This document shows, piece after piece, positions 8,544-20,225 of a stretch of DNA of 64,000 nucleotides. How positions within the stretch are numbered: position 1 is the stretch's first letter; every line of letters starts with the position of its first letter. Origin of the DNA: Onthophagus taurus (Eukaryota > Arthropoda > Insecta > Coleoptera > Scarabaeidae); the NCBI RefSeq assembly GCF_036711975.1, contig NC_091975.1, positions 2,110,501 through 2,174,500 of the forward strand, written 5' to 3'. Under the pieces are notes generated by a model. The model was not told the DNA's origin, did not search any database, and saw nothing but the letters and a program-made list of their open reading frames with translations. The translations under genes were made by a program, and so were the position numbers.

Positions 8544-11500
8544 ATGCGTCCCCCATCGCAATTCGGTGATGACATCGGTAATCATCCAGATCCAGCTGAA
8601 GCTGATCCGAGGATGGGTGCAATGATGATTTATACAAGATTGGCAGGAAGAGCCATTATCAGGGTTGTTGGAAGGTGTAACGAGGCTCAGGAGAACAATA
8701 AATTGGGTAAATTAATATAAATTATTTTATTATATCTCGTTATCTCTCGCGTATTGTTTTGACGGCGAATTGCGTTGTAATTATAAATTAGTTTTTGTTT
8801 GGATTTATTTTTAAATAAGTCAATTTTTACAAATACAAAAAAATTATTTCGCAATACCAGGAAATTGGAGATCTATTATTGAAGAATTTGCCATCTGTGG
8901 CGTGTGTACAATTTTTTTTTGTATCCTAGAGGTGAAATCTTACGTTTAACAGCAGTTCTTCACGGTTACTTTCGTTTTCCGCGATGCACACGCGAAAAAA
9001 TAGAATAGAAAATTGTAATTATATAATTAAAAACTTTCTTTGTGTGGAAAATAAATTTATTCTTTCTATTTTTGGAAAAAAATTATAATTAATAAGATGT
9101 TTTACTTCGATCATATGTTTTCCTGTTTAGCCCATAAATAGTTGTGTGCAGAGTGGAGACAACAGTCCCTCTTAGTATATGTCCTTTAGTTTTCCTTTTT
9201 AGTGCCATTTAAGGTGAACCAGTGCACCACACTTGTTCGCACTTATTATTCTTCTTGTCTATATCTGTTGACTTCCATCGATTTCAACTTCCACATTTTA
9301 CAAAATAAATAAATAAATTATTAAACAATAAGATTTGGATTAAAAATAATTTAAAACCACGTGTAACGAGATAATAAATTGTAATAAACATTTAGATAAA
9401 ACTAATCGAAACTGAAAACAATAACAGGAAACTTAACGAAACCGTTTCAAGGATTCATATTAAAATCTGAATTTAAACAATTAAATTATCCTTTTCTTAT
9501 TAATTGTAATGTGAATCGCTTTCTAATGTGAATGTAGCGTGAAAATCATCGATACATTATTTCTTACGACCAACGTGAATTAAAAGCAATAATAAATGCA
9601 CTTTCGTTTTCGTAATTGCTCGCACGATTTTGTGACTACTTAATTTGCGATTACAATTTTCGGGGCAATAACAAAAAGGAAATGATGGATTGTTCTCGTT
9701 TTCTTTACAAGTTGAGTGGAAATAATCAACAACTTTCTATTTTGAAGATTGATTTCTTTTACAAAGAAACATTTTTTTATTTTATGATTCAATCACTTTG
9801 TAAGATGTAAGAGATATTAAAAAAATCATTGAGATCTTATTGTTGAGAGTTAAGAAACAAGTTATGTCTCAAATTAAAGCTGAAATATTGTATTTTATGA
9901 ATTTAGTATAGAATAAATAAGTTTGATAATAAAAATTTTTAGAAAAAAATTTTTGAACCTAAATTTGTAAAATTGAGGTTGGTTCGAATATGTCAAAAAT
10001 GGTGAAGATTTAAAAAATCGCTGAGATCTTATTTATGGGAGTTAAGAAATAAGTTATGTCTCAAATTAAAGCTAAAATATTCTATTTTATGAATTTAGTA
10101 TAGAATAAATAAGTTTGATAATAAAAATTTTTAGAAAAAAATGTTTGAACCTAAATTTGTAAAATTGAGGTTGGTTCGAATATGTCAAAAATGGTGAAGA
10201 TTTAAAAAATCGCTGAGATCTTATTTATGGGAGTTAAGAAATAAGTTATGTCTCAAATTAAAGCTAAAATATTCTATTTTATGAATTTAATATAAAATAA
10301 ATAAGTTTTATAATAAAAATTTTAATTTTGAACCTAAACTTGTAAAATAACCTCAATAATGAAAAATAATTTTCATATCAAATTAAAGCTAAAAAACTTC
10401 TTGGAGCACAATATAGGTAGATTGAAAGAGTTTTAATAATAGAGTACTTGGCCTAGCGACATTCAACAGATACAAAAATAAACGCGGAAAACTAAAAGTA
10501 AACGTAGCAGTTCGTTTGAGTTTAAAATTCTCGCAGCGACTTCTCTCGGTCTCAGTTTGAGTCGAGATATCCTACTGAAATGGCTTCCGGTGTGAGTCGA
10601 GTTATACTGCGGTGTGAAGATGCCATGGAGAATCAACTTTTAGGTACAATTTCATCAATCAAATTAGAGAAGTGCTAATTATAGAGATAAATCCACCTAT
10701 TTGGGTGAATATCTTATTTTAAGTGTAGATTTCTTTGTTTCTATCTCTTATTAGAGTTTACTCCACTCTAATCGAGCTAAAATCGTCAGATATGGGACAT
10801 AATCGGATGACTCACCTGACGTTTATTCCGTAATTGCGTTTTCTTGGTATTTAATTTCACTTTATATGGATTTATAAGATTTTTTATTACAAAAGCGAGT
10901 TTATCGCTTCCTTATTCTTTACTGATTCTCAACTTCAAATTGAATTTGTTTCTCACATATAAAATTATTTAGATTATATAAATTATTTTTATGTAACACA
11001 AAGTATGCAAGAATTAATTGAAACAAAGAACCAGGAAATGTTACATAACTTTTTTTTTTGGGGAATTTTATTTGAATGAACCGAAAAAAAAGTTTCCTGT
11101 AATTGAAATTAACAAAGATAAACTGCCGAAAACTTTCCGGACGTTGATTAAGTAGATCACAGTAGATCATTTTGGTTTAATTGAAACTTTTACTTTTTGT
11201 AATAACAAGATTTCTTAATTTAATTTTTATTTCTTTTTTAGATCTCTCAGAATGCGAATTAATGCAAGTTCCGGACGCAGTTTACCATCTAATGCGACAC
11301 ACCGAATTAAAATCTTGCGATTTAAGTGGAAATGTAATAACGAAAATCCCGCCAAAGTTCGCCGTTAAATTTAGCTTAATTTCCGCATTAAATTTATCTC
11401 ACAATCAAATGTCGAAACTTCCTGATGAAATCGCCGATTTGGGATCATTACAAAGACTCGACATTTCTCATAACACCTTCATCTCTCTACCATCGGCAAT

Positions 11501-11717
11501 CTTTAAAGCACCAAAATTGGAATTGTTAAATGCAAGTGATAATCACATTGCGGATGTGGACGTTGAAGAAATCAAAGAGGCACCGTCATTGATTGCGTTG
11601 GATTTGAGGAATAATCCGTTGACGGTTCGGTGTCATGATCAAATCGCTCAAATTACTGAAATTCAGGTTGATTTGACGCCGCGACAAAGAGAAGATTGGG
11701 AAGATCTTAATATTTAA
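8544..11717 (+). CDS. LRRC20: Leucine-rich repeat-containing protein 20-like, long isoform
   Basis: Exon 1a 8544-8706 (…AATTGG|GTAAAT) is joined in phase 1 to 11242-11717 (TTTTTTAG|ATCTCTCAG), giving 212 residues. The junction reads NNKL-DLSECEL, matching the DTLDLAECKL region of vertebrate LRRC20. The exon 1a segment GRAIIRVVGRCNEA aligns with the ARVARKVNE helix that precedes it in the vertebrate protein. The shared exon holds about five LRRs: DLSGNVITKIPPKF, LNLSHNQMSKLPDEI, LDISHNTFISLPSAI, LNASDNHIADVD and LDLRNNPL. There is no signal peptide or membrane segment, so it is intracellular; its molecular role is unknown. The 2.5-kb intron holds satellite B units and an alternative first exon. 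Polyadenylation signals lie at 11849, 12293 and 12308. Confidence 0.85.
9810..10350. repeat. Satellite B, 192-bp units, first block (in LRRC20 intron)
   Basis: GAGATCTTAT recurs at 9831, 10023 and 10215, exactly 192 bp apart. Units share ATGTCTCAAATTAAAGCTGA and GAGGTTGGTTCGAATATGTC. The third unit is truncated near 10350. Confidence 0.92.
10580..10643 (+). CDS. LRRC20: Alternative first coding exon (1b) of the LRRC20-like gene
   Basis: ATG at 10580 opens 21 codons, MASGVSRVILRCEDAMENQLL, plus one base, ending at TTAG|GTACAA (10643/10644). Joined to the LRR exon at 11242 the frame continues as …NQLL-DLSECEL. The segment SRVILRCEDAMENQLL parallels the RVVGRCNEAQENNKL of exon 1a, so the two exons are homologous alternatives, each supplying the capping helix. 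The sequence just upstream (CTTCTCTCGGTCTCAGTTTG) resembles a TATA-less initiator promoter. The short isoform would have 179 residues. Confidence 0.75.
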
Positions 11718-11848
11718 ATTAATTTAAAATTAAAGAAAATGTAAGAAAATTCACTGCCAAAAGTGTTAAAACACAAAAGGTAGCTGTCTTTAATGTAAAT
11801 TTTTTTCTAGTTTTTTAATAAGAAAAAATTAATATTTGTATTTTTATA

Positions 11849-11854
11849 AATAAA
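11849..11854 (+). terminator. Polyadenylation signal candidate of LRRC20
   Basis: AATAAA lies about 130 bp after the stop. Alternative signals at 12293 and 12308 would give a longer 3' UTR that ends just before satellite B block 2. Confidence 0.4.
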
Positions 11855-12359
11855 ATAGGCCTATTAATTAATGGTCTCGATTTAAGTATTAAGTTATTTA
11901 CGTACTTAACTAAAAAACGCAGTGTCTTGTATACCTACTATGTTTTAGACTTTTTACTCAGGGACAGTTTTTTCAGTTTAGTGCAGATTTCTTTGTGATT
12001 AATGATTAAACCTGATTTGGTGCTAAAATGTTTTTTTTATAACCAGAATTTGTAAAAAAATAAATTAATTGTTGTGATATTTATATTTGGAAGAAAAGCT
12101 GGTCCCCTTTTCGCTATTTTACTTAACTAAATAGACTTGTGTGTTTAATTAATTTGTACTATATTATTTTGTCTATTAAGCATTTGATAATTACTTATAT
12201 TATTATTTTGATTGTCCTGGCTTGGTCATCTAGTCATTTTGTGATTTCGCCGATGATTTAAAAGAGTCCTCTATGCATTTCTGATGATGTAAAATAAAAT
12301 AATTATAAATAAAACAAGTATTTGAAAATCAATTTAGGTTTTTATTTCAAACTTAAATT

Positions 12360-13330
12360 AACTAATATAGCTTAAAAGATTTTAAAATAATCACCGAGAT
12401 CTTATTATGTCTCAAATTAAAGCTGAAACATTCTATTTTATGAATTTATTAAACAATAAAATGTTTGATAATAAAAATTAAAAAAAAAAACTTGTAAAAT
12501 TGGGGTTGGTTCGAATATGTCAAAAATTGTGAAGATTTAAAAAAATCGCTGAGATCTTATTTTTGGGAGTTAGGCATTAAGTTATGTCTCAAATTAAAGC
12601 TGAAACACTCTATTTTATAAATTTGGTATAAAACAAATAAGCTTGATAAAAAAATTTAAAAAAAAAATGTTTTGAACCTAACCTCGTAAAACTGAGGTTG
12701 GTTCGATTATGTCAAAAATGGTGAAGATTTAAAAAAATCGCTGAGATCTTATTTTTGGGAGTTAGACATTAACTTATGTCTCAAAATAAAGCTGAAACAT
12801 TCTATTTTATGAATTTGGTATAAAATAAATAAGCTTGATAATAAAAATTTTAAGAAAAAAATGTTTGAACCTAAACTTGTAAAACTGAGGTTGGTTCGAT
12901 TATGTCAAAAATTGTGAAGATTTAAAAAATCGCTGATATCTTATTTTTGAGAGTTAAGAAATAAGTTATGCCTCAAATTAAAGCTGAAACATTCTATTTT
13001 ATGAATTTGGTATAAAATAAATAAGCTTGATAATAAAAATTTTAAGAAAAAAATGTTTAAACCTAAACTTGTAAAACTGAGGTTGGTTCGATTATGTCAA
13101 AAATTGTGTAGATTTAAAAAATCGCTGATATCTTATTTTTGAAAGTTAAGAAATAAGTTATGTCTCAAATTAAAGCTGAATTTGATATAGAGAACGAATA
13201 AGTTCGATAACAAAAATAACTAGAAAAAAATGTTTGAATCTAAACTTATAAAATTGAGGTTAGTCCAAACATGTCAAAAATTATGAAAATTTCCATTTTA
13301 TGAGTTTAATATAGAATATCTAAGTTTGTG
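12360..13330. repeat. Satellite B, 192-bp units, second block
   Basis: The same family and orientation as the 9.8-kb block. The GAGATCTTAT landmark (GATATCTTAT in later units) falls at 12396, 12551, 12743, 12935 and 13127; the first interval is shortened by a deletion, the rest are 192 bp. The last unit decays toward 13330 and abuts the 3' end of the kynurenine formamidase gene. Confidence 0.92.
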
Positions 13331-13340
13331 GCATACCAAA

Positions 13341-14365
13341 TTAAATTAAATTTGCTTTAATTATCTTAATAATCTCAAAATTTTCATCATGAAGATTTTC
13401 AGTAATATTATAATGATCAATTCCTTTTATTGTAATTAATTCAGTACTTTTCCCACCGTTTTTTAAAAGATCATAAATTTGTTTTGATTGATCTATAAAT
13501 CCAGGACAATCTTCCGTTCCTACACAAATAAAAAATTTAATTTCGTCATTAAAATCATCATAACTTTGAAAAATTGGACTTAATTCTTTAGCTTTGTTCT
13601 TATTTAATTTTAATACATTATTATAAGAAGTTTCAAGAATCTCCTCCAAATTATAAATACCACCCAATAAAAAGAATCCTTTAAAAATCTTCTTTTGATT
13701 TTGTTTTAAAGTTTTAAATAAAGATATCATTGAAATTATACTTATTTGTGCTCCAGCTGAATGACCGGATATTCCTACACATCTAAAATTTAATTTATTA
13801 AAATATATAATTAGGAAAGATAAGTTTACCTAGATCCTTTTTCGAAAGCATAACTAAAACATTTATTTAAAGCAAAAGAAACATTTTTAATGATTTCCTC
13901 AACCATACACTCAGGACTTAAAGTATATCCGATAATAATAGTTTTAATTCCATTTTTATACAAACTTTTAACAGGGTAACGAGATATATTTTTTGTTACA
14001 ACTTCGTATTGCCAATATCCACCATGGATAAAAATTAAAATTGGTGCATCTACAAATAAAAAGTCACAAACGCTTATTGTTAATAATTTTGTTTGAATTT
14101 TACCATCGGGTAAATCAGTTCCAAATAAATCAAACTTTTCTCTTTCTTTACCACCGTAAGTTATGTTAAGACTACAAGGTATTTGTTCTTTGAGTATTTC
14201 TTCTCCAACTAAAATAAAATTAAAAAAGTACAATCAATAAATAATTATAATCTAATAATTACTTTTTGTTGAAACTTCAATATATTTATTTACAGCATCT
14301 TCTTGAGAATATCTTGATGTCCAAAAAGAAGGTGAAAATCTTCTTTCTATTTCTTTAGACATCAT
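13341..14365 (-). CDS. KFase: Kynurenine formamidase (arylformamidase), alpha/beta hydrolase
   Basis: Four exons: 14365-14263, 14208-14104, 14049-13830 and 13782-13341. The introns are 54, 54 and 47 bp, all GT-AG, in phases 1, 1 and 2; the product has 289 residues. Visible motifs: HGGYWQ oxyanion loop (His78-Gln83), GISGHSAGA nucleophile elbow with Ser151, VGTEDCPGF with the acidic residue Asp234, and IDHYNI with His266. This is the family catalytic triad, and vertebrate AFMID is of similar length. The enzyme hydrolyses N-formylkynurenine to kynurenine in tryptophan catabolism, usually in the cytosol. Intron 2 is a multiple of three without stops; I treat it as an intron because removing it restores the spacing to HGG seen in the family. 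Exon 1 starts with two Met codons. Confidence 0.88.
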
Positions 14366-14789
14366 TATTTACTTTAGATTTTTGTTTTCATTTTAGTAGT
14401 TGGCAATTCTTGAATAATACCCCCTAAACGTTAAACTGACATCCCTTATAAATGGAATTTCTAATTATAGTACTAATCGAATTTGAGATGTAACTTGAGT
14501 ATGATCAGGTCAAAGTCGAAATAACTAAATAAATTAATGGATAAATCAAAACATTGTAACTTGAAATCTCTAAGAAATCTGTATATTCATTTGCGATTTA
14601 TTAAAGTTTACTTTATTATTAAGTTGGCAATTCGATGATAGATGTCACTTTATAATAATTATACTTTTTGAATTATACTAAAAATTTAAAAGTTAACCTC
14701 AAGAATCTAAAACAAAACTAAATCAATTAACAGGAAGTAGTGTAATTACTGTCTAATTGTCAACTAAATTGTTTTTGTTTAAGTTGTAC

Positions 14790-15179
14790 TATACTCTGTT
14801 TTTAAACCAGGAGGAGTAAACGCGAAAGTCAGATTCACACTAGGAAAAATCACCAGAAAATATCACTAGATATTTTGGCGGTAAATTTAAATTAATAATT
14901 ATTATTATTTATTTATTTACTTATTATTGTATTTATTTTCGTTTGTTATCGTCAACACTAAACATACAAATTAACATTGAAGTTATGAGTGTATTTATTT
15001 CAAAATATAATAAAGAAGGGTTTAAGAACACAAAATTTACAATAATGACACGAAACTGTCGAATTGTCAATAACCTAACCTTCAAATTCAAAATCAAAAT
15101 TCAAAATTCAACCAATCACGTGCAAGGTCAATCTGGTGACAAATTTAAAATACTCCTCCTGGTTTAAAGACAGAGTATA
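14790..15179. mobile_element. MITE-like element with ~29-bp terminal inverted repeats
   Basis: The left end at 14790-14818 reads TATACTCTGTTTTTAAACC followed by AGGAGGAGTA. The right end at 15151-15179 is its reverse complement with one mismatch. The ends are flanked by TA, compatible with a TA target duplication. There is no transposase frame inside (the 74-codon frame at 14943 is not protein-like), so it is non-autonomous. A second copy of the right end lies at 15431-15459. Confidence 0.7.
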
Positions 15180-15180
15180 A

Positions 15181-15366
15181 TTGCCAAAGAAAACTTCAAG
15201 GTATAATTAATGTTTGTAAACAAAACTAACCTTACCTAACATTCCTTCACGCTATAATTGACATTACAAAAGAAAACTTCACGCTATAATTGCCATTACA
15301 AATTGCCAAAGAATACTTCATGGTATAATTAATGTTTGTAAACAAAACTAACCTTACCTAACATTC
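15181..15366. repeat. Direct 65-bp duplication, 122 bp apart
   Basis: 15181-15245 and 15303-15366 are nearly identical (TTGCCAAAGAAAACTTCAAG … CTTACCTAACATTC). Between them a shorter ACTTCACGCTATAATTG motif is also repeated. It lies between the two right-end copies of the element. Confidence 0.8.
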
Positions 15367-15416
15367 AGCGTCTGAAGACACAGGGCTAAACCCGAAACTT
15401 AAAAATATAACAAATT

Positions 15417-15459
15417 TGACAAATTTAAAATACTCCTCCTGGTTTAAAAACAGAGTATA
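15417..15459. mobile_element. Extra copy of the MITE right end
   Basis: GACAAATTTAAAATACTCCT, followed by the rest of the terminal repeat to GAGTATA, repeats 15137-15179 with one mismatch. So the element either extends to 15459 with an internal tandem duplication or is followed by a solo end. Confidence 0.7.
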
Positions 15460-15479
15460 GCCGTTTTTATCTCTAGTCA

Positions 15480-15565
15480 TGGTTACAGACGACTGAATAC
15501 TGTTACTGGAAGAATAAGCATTGCTGATAGGAGACTACATACTGTTGACAAAGAACTAGATACTT
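15480..15565. repeat. Minisatellite traces (GACTAGATACTG-type)
   Basis: Irregular ~22-bp repeats: GACTGAATACTGTTACTGGA, GACTACATACTGTTGAC, AACTAGATACTTCTCCTG. The same family as at 17815-18070 and 41165-41525. Here it directly follows the extra MITE end. Confidence 0.55.
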
Positions 15566-17814
15566 CTCCTGAATTGCTACATGAGCCGTAATTGTACTTA
15601 GATGGAACCAACAACGTATTGCAATGCAACCCAAGCTTTAGATATTAAAACCCAAAACTGGGAATGTGATGAGAAGGGTAATAGTGTAATGGAGTTAGGA
15701 GGTAATCCATAAAAGAGAGATGGATAAATAAATGAAGAACAATATTGTGGATAAAGTTAAGTATTTGTATGTGTTATGGGTAAAAACATAACTATGTATT
15801 ATAAAGATGTCTTAGAATGTGTTAACATATACGAGCGATGTTGAGACACGCTATGGACTAGAAATAGATTTGTTACTGAGTTGCTTGAAAATTCCCTGGA
15901 ATATCCCAGGAATAAAACGAACCGAGAGAACGATAGAAGTATAATTGGTTATGTATTCGAGTCGAAAAATCGAACATGAAAATAGCTTCACCCTGGTTTC
16001 ATTGTGAAAATCCGCCGAATCGAAATATCACGCGCGCAACAGCCCGTAACAAATAATGGAAATCATCCCCTTTATAGAAAGGGTTATAGTTGATTTTCGG
16101 GGATTCGCCGAGGTCGTCGTCTTCAGAATTAAACCCCTTCATTGTTTTGTCGTTTACGCAGCTTTGAGTAAATAATAGGTTTGAACTTAAACGGATTTGA
16201 TAAATATTTTTCGTTGATTTTCTTTTCGTTTGATATTGAAATATCTCGTATCTTTGGGCGCCCATCGGCGATACCATCTACGCCGGGAAATTGCGCGAAA
16301 AACAAACGTCGCGAAAATTTATCGCCATCACGTATTTCCCTCATTTCCCTCCTCAGTCCATCATTTCCCCCCTTTTCTTCTATAGATGCGTATCTCTTTT
16401 CCGGTGTACGTTTAGGGTCACGCGATTTCGCGAAAAGCGACGTCATATTTCAATAGGACTTTTTTGGGGATATATATATATATGTATATATAAGTTTAAA
16501 AATAACCAGTGGAATTGAGGATTTTTATAAGGGATTTTAGAGGGGGTAGGTTTTTCGTTTGGGGTCAAAATCGATAGTGCACTTTCGCTATCGCATTGGC
16601 CGCGACCGTGCATCGAAAACAAGGCCGAACCTGATCAATACACCGGTGGCGGTCGACGTCGACGCCGGTTGCAACACGCCCTTCACCCTTTTTGAAATTA
16701 GTACATAAGCACCCCGACGCCGACGCATAACGCATTTCATCGATCGTTGCGATGCATTTCCAACTATATCCCATCTCTCTCCATCACCCCTCAAGTATAT
16801 GTGGGATGCATATATGTTTTTGGGGGGATCAACGTTATGTACAGTGTGTTATGTTTAGTTACAAGGTCAAAGTACAGTTGTAATCAAGAAATTTTCATTC
16901 GAAATTAGTACAGTCGAATCAAAGTTATGAAATATTAATAAATGATTTAATCAAACTAATCTTTATTCCAAGTCGTAAAACATTTTATGATACCGACCTT
17001 TCAGTTTCAACAATAACGAACGATTTTAATAGGTCGCAAACCTTTAATCTCTTCCGACCCCCACATTGCCATAGAATCTTTTACAATCATAAAGGGCGCT
17101 TTCAAACCCAACCCCCCAAAAACACCAAACTTTTTATTCCAAAGACACTAAAAACGCGCTTATATTGCGATGTAGAAATACTTATCAAGGATTTACGGGG
17201 TTTAACACCACCCCTTAAATCCCAAATCTCCATACTTAACCTTACATAAATACCCATATATTACTATTTTTTTATAACAATAAAATTCGATTTTAACGTT
17301 GAGGTTGAACAACCCCGATACTTAAAAAAAAAACCTTCGCCTCATTAATCATCGAGTCGTTAAGGGAGGCGTGCGATTTTCGAGGTGAGGGAAATCCCTT
17401 TGAATTGACGGATTACGAGGACTAGACGAGAAAGAGACGAGGACGTTACGAAAACGGAAAACGAAAAACGAAAAAGACCGTGCGCCGTCCGGCTGAAAAA
17501 TTGAATTTGCTTCGAAGACGTCACGTGCAAAAAGCGACGGGGAAGGTAAAAAAAGGACGAAAGGTCCGAGAAGAAAACGAAAAAGGAACAAGGTGGGACG
17601 AAAAATGGAAAGAAAGGGGAATATTTAATTAAACAAGAAGTAGACGAAACTTTTAATACCGACGTAGAGTACGATCCTTGCATAATAAACTGATTTCGTT
17701 AAATATGAAAATTTTAATTAGCGATTTTCCTTTTATGATTCTCCAAAGTTTTCTATGAAAATTATTTTAAAACATCTAATTATGATCTTATTATGTAATT
17801 CATGAGAAGTATCT
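15566..17814. other. Gene-free stretch
   Basis: No supported gene. Open frames at 15999-16794 and 17349-17683 lie in locally GC-richer patches but lack family motifs or splice-supported structure. A short (TA)n tract lies near 16470. The function, if any, is not visible. Confidence 0.4.
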
Positions 17815-18070
17815 AGTTCTTTGTTAACAGTATATATGTCTTTGTAGTCTTTCAGCAACAGTATTTAGTCGCCTATAAGCAGTATCTAGCATCCAGTATC
17901 AATACGTAGCCTTCTGCAAGTAATATTTAGCACCCAGTAACACTATTTAGTTTTCTGTAAGCAGTGTATATAGTCTTCTGCGTGCAGTATATAGTCTGCT
18001 GCAAACAATATCTAGTCTAATCTAGGCGATATCTAGCAGTATCTAGTCTACCGTAAGCACTCTCTCGTAT
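17815..18070. repeat. Minisatellite, ~20-25-bp irregular units, complementary orientation
   Basis: Repeats such as AGCAGTATCTAGCATCCAGT, GTAGCCTTCTGCAAGTAAT, TATATAGTCTTCTGCGTGCA and CAGTATCTAGTCTACC are the reverse complement of the GACTAGATACTGCTTGCAGAA type units at 41.2 kb. Confidence 0.75.
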
Positions 18071-19916
18071 CAGCATCTAATAGTATCTCCTGTTTTAAAT
18101 TGATTAGATAGCTATTAAATAACTCGTTCTTGAATACGAAGGAATAATAATAAGAGTATATAAGAGAAGTAATAAAGGGTTAGATAGAAGGTAAACGAAC
18201 CGAAAGTTTTCGTTAGAAAAATTCAATAACACTTCGCGTCACTGTTTTATTAAACTCTGTAAACTCCACAAGTACCCTTTCCTTTCCGAATAGAACGTTT
18301 TCCCAGCTGTCTCAAGTACCTGGAGATATTTTGAAATAAAAAGAAGAAAATTTGCTATCATTTCTCGAACAATCGGGACAATAAAAAGTTTCTCATCACC
18401 TTCGAAGAGAAAATTTCGCCGTCATCCGAGTAGATATAGCCGAATTACAAAGTATATGACCTCGTATAGTTGGTATAGTATAAAAAAGAGATCACTTGCG
18501 CCCCTCGCTTTCAATCTAACTGGTTTTTTTTCGGGGGGATGTGATAGCAACGTTTCACGTATTAAACTACCGGACGCCATTAAGGAAGCGCTACTATTTT
18601 GGACACGGCAATAAGCTTTTTGTGACCGTGTAAAGATCGGTTGTAAATGTTTTTTATGGAACATCGTTAAGTTTTAATACTTATTATTTAAATGAAATTT
18701 GAAACTTTTGATTTCTCTTCGGTTAATTAAATTCCCGAAACCCTACTCACTCTGTTTGCAAAACTATAGGGTGTTGACAAATCCAAACAATTTGACAGGT
18801 TCCCCCAATTTCTATTTAGAGTAACGCTAGAGAGACGATAATATCGCGGTCATCCCTCATTTTCTCGGGGCAACAAATTAGATGCCCTTTGTCCATCCCC
18901 GGGCAATTTCTAGGACGTCCTCCGGCAAATTTCCCGAACCCCAAAAGCAATGAAGGGTCCTCTCGTGCACCTTTTAATTTAGTCCTCTTCGTCGTCATCC
19001 CAATTCCTTGAAGACCATCCCTGGAAAGATGAGTTATTTCGGTTGATTGCCCGTGTCCGATGAATGCGAAATGGAGTCTGGAGTCAACGGGGGACACCGC
19101 CATCGGAGTTGATGGATAAAACGGGGATGGAGTCTCCTGACAGATTGGATTCGGGAACTGCTTTTATAATTCCTAACCCAAATACAACTCGGATGCGAAA
19201 TGAGAATGGGAGGAGGAGGTGAAATCGAGGGGGGACTCACTGTGTTGCCTCTTTTGTAGGGCGAAATCTGACGTGCCCTTTGGGTGAGTGCGACATTTGA
19301 GAATTCGATATCTCAAATTGCGTTATTTTTGTTATCCGTGAATTAAGTTGTAGATGAAATTTGCAACAAAACATAAATGTTAACTAACCATTTAAATTTA
19401 GTACGGTGCAGTTTGGTTAAAGTTGTAAATTAGTTGGAGCCAAAATTTCAGTTCCGACCCCGAAGGCAATCATTTTTAATGGGAGCAATATCGTTATATA
19501 CGTTCATATTTGACTACCCTTATACCGTAATGATTATTATCATCGCGCGATAAGGGATCACCTACGTATTATACTCGTGAAAAGTATCGAAGTGGAGAGG
19601 AAAAAAAAGCAGATTACGTTTCGCTCGAGAGAACCGTTTTATTAAAAATCTCATAAATCCCTGGATGGGGATGAGAAGCAGGCATCTTTTTAATTTGAAT
19701 GCTTTTGGCGAAAAGAAAGCTGCTAAATTAAAAATATACAAAGAGGTATTTTGTTATTCCGGGAGACATAGAGGCAATGTAACGTTAATGAATAAATTTT
19801 CAGTTTAATTTTCACTAGGGACCCCTCAAACATAAACACTGCAGTGAATTAAATCTTCCTTTTGGATATTTTTAAGTCTTAATATAAAAATTATCTTAAT
19901 GAAACTTTACTTGTTT
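18071..19916. other. Gene-free stretch
   Basis: Unique sequence with a locally GC-richer part at about 18820-19280. Open frames there are not protein-like and show no recognised motif. No RNA gene was identified. Confidence 0.4.
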
Positions 19917-20225
19917 ATTGGTTAACAATCATATAAACATGGTGCTTATGGATAAGAAATTGTTTATGGTATGCTTAATCTATATTAAATTATCTTTAAA
20001 ATGCTTCTTCTTTCTTCGTTATATCTCAATTCATTCTTGATATACGATTCTATCTTTAAAATGATTAACAATCAAACATGCAGAGTTGGATTAAAAACGT
20101 CATAAGAACCATGTTTATGAAAAATAAAAAATTATCTACGGCACATCTAATCTTTATTAAAAATGCTTTAAAATCATCTTTATTTCATCATTACACCTCA
20201 ATTCGTTCTTGAGATACAACGTTTT
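19917..20225 (-). repeat. Two diverged monomers of satellite G (reverse orientation)
   Basis: The reverse complement reads CGTATCTCAAGAACGAATTG, ATGATGAAATAAAGATGATT, TTTAAAGCATTTTTAATAAA and TCCAACTCTGCATG in the same order as the 182-bp units at 61.3-64 kb, with many substitutions. Confidence 0.75.

Noticed and set aside
14049..14104. Reading through KFase intron 2 as coding
   Set aside because: It is in frame and stop-free, but has good GT-AG ends, the same 54-bp length as intron 1, and its removal restores the usual spacing before the HGG motif.
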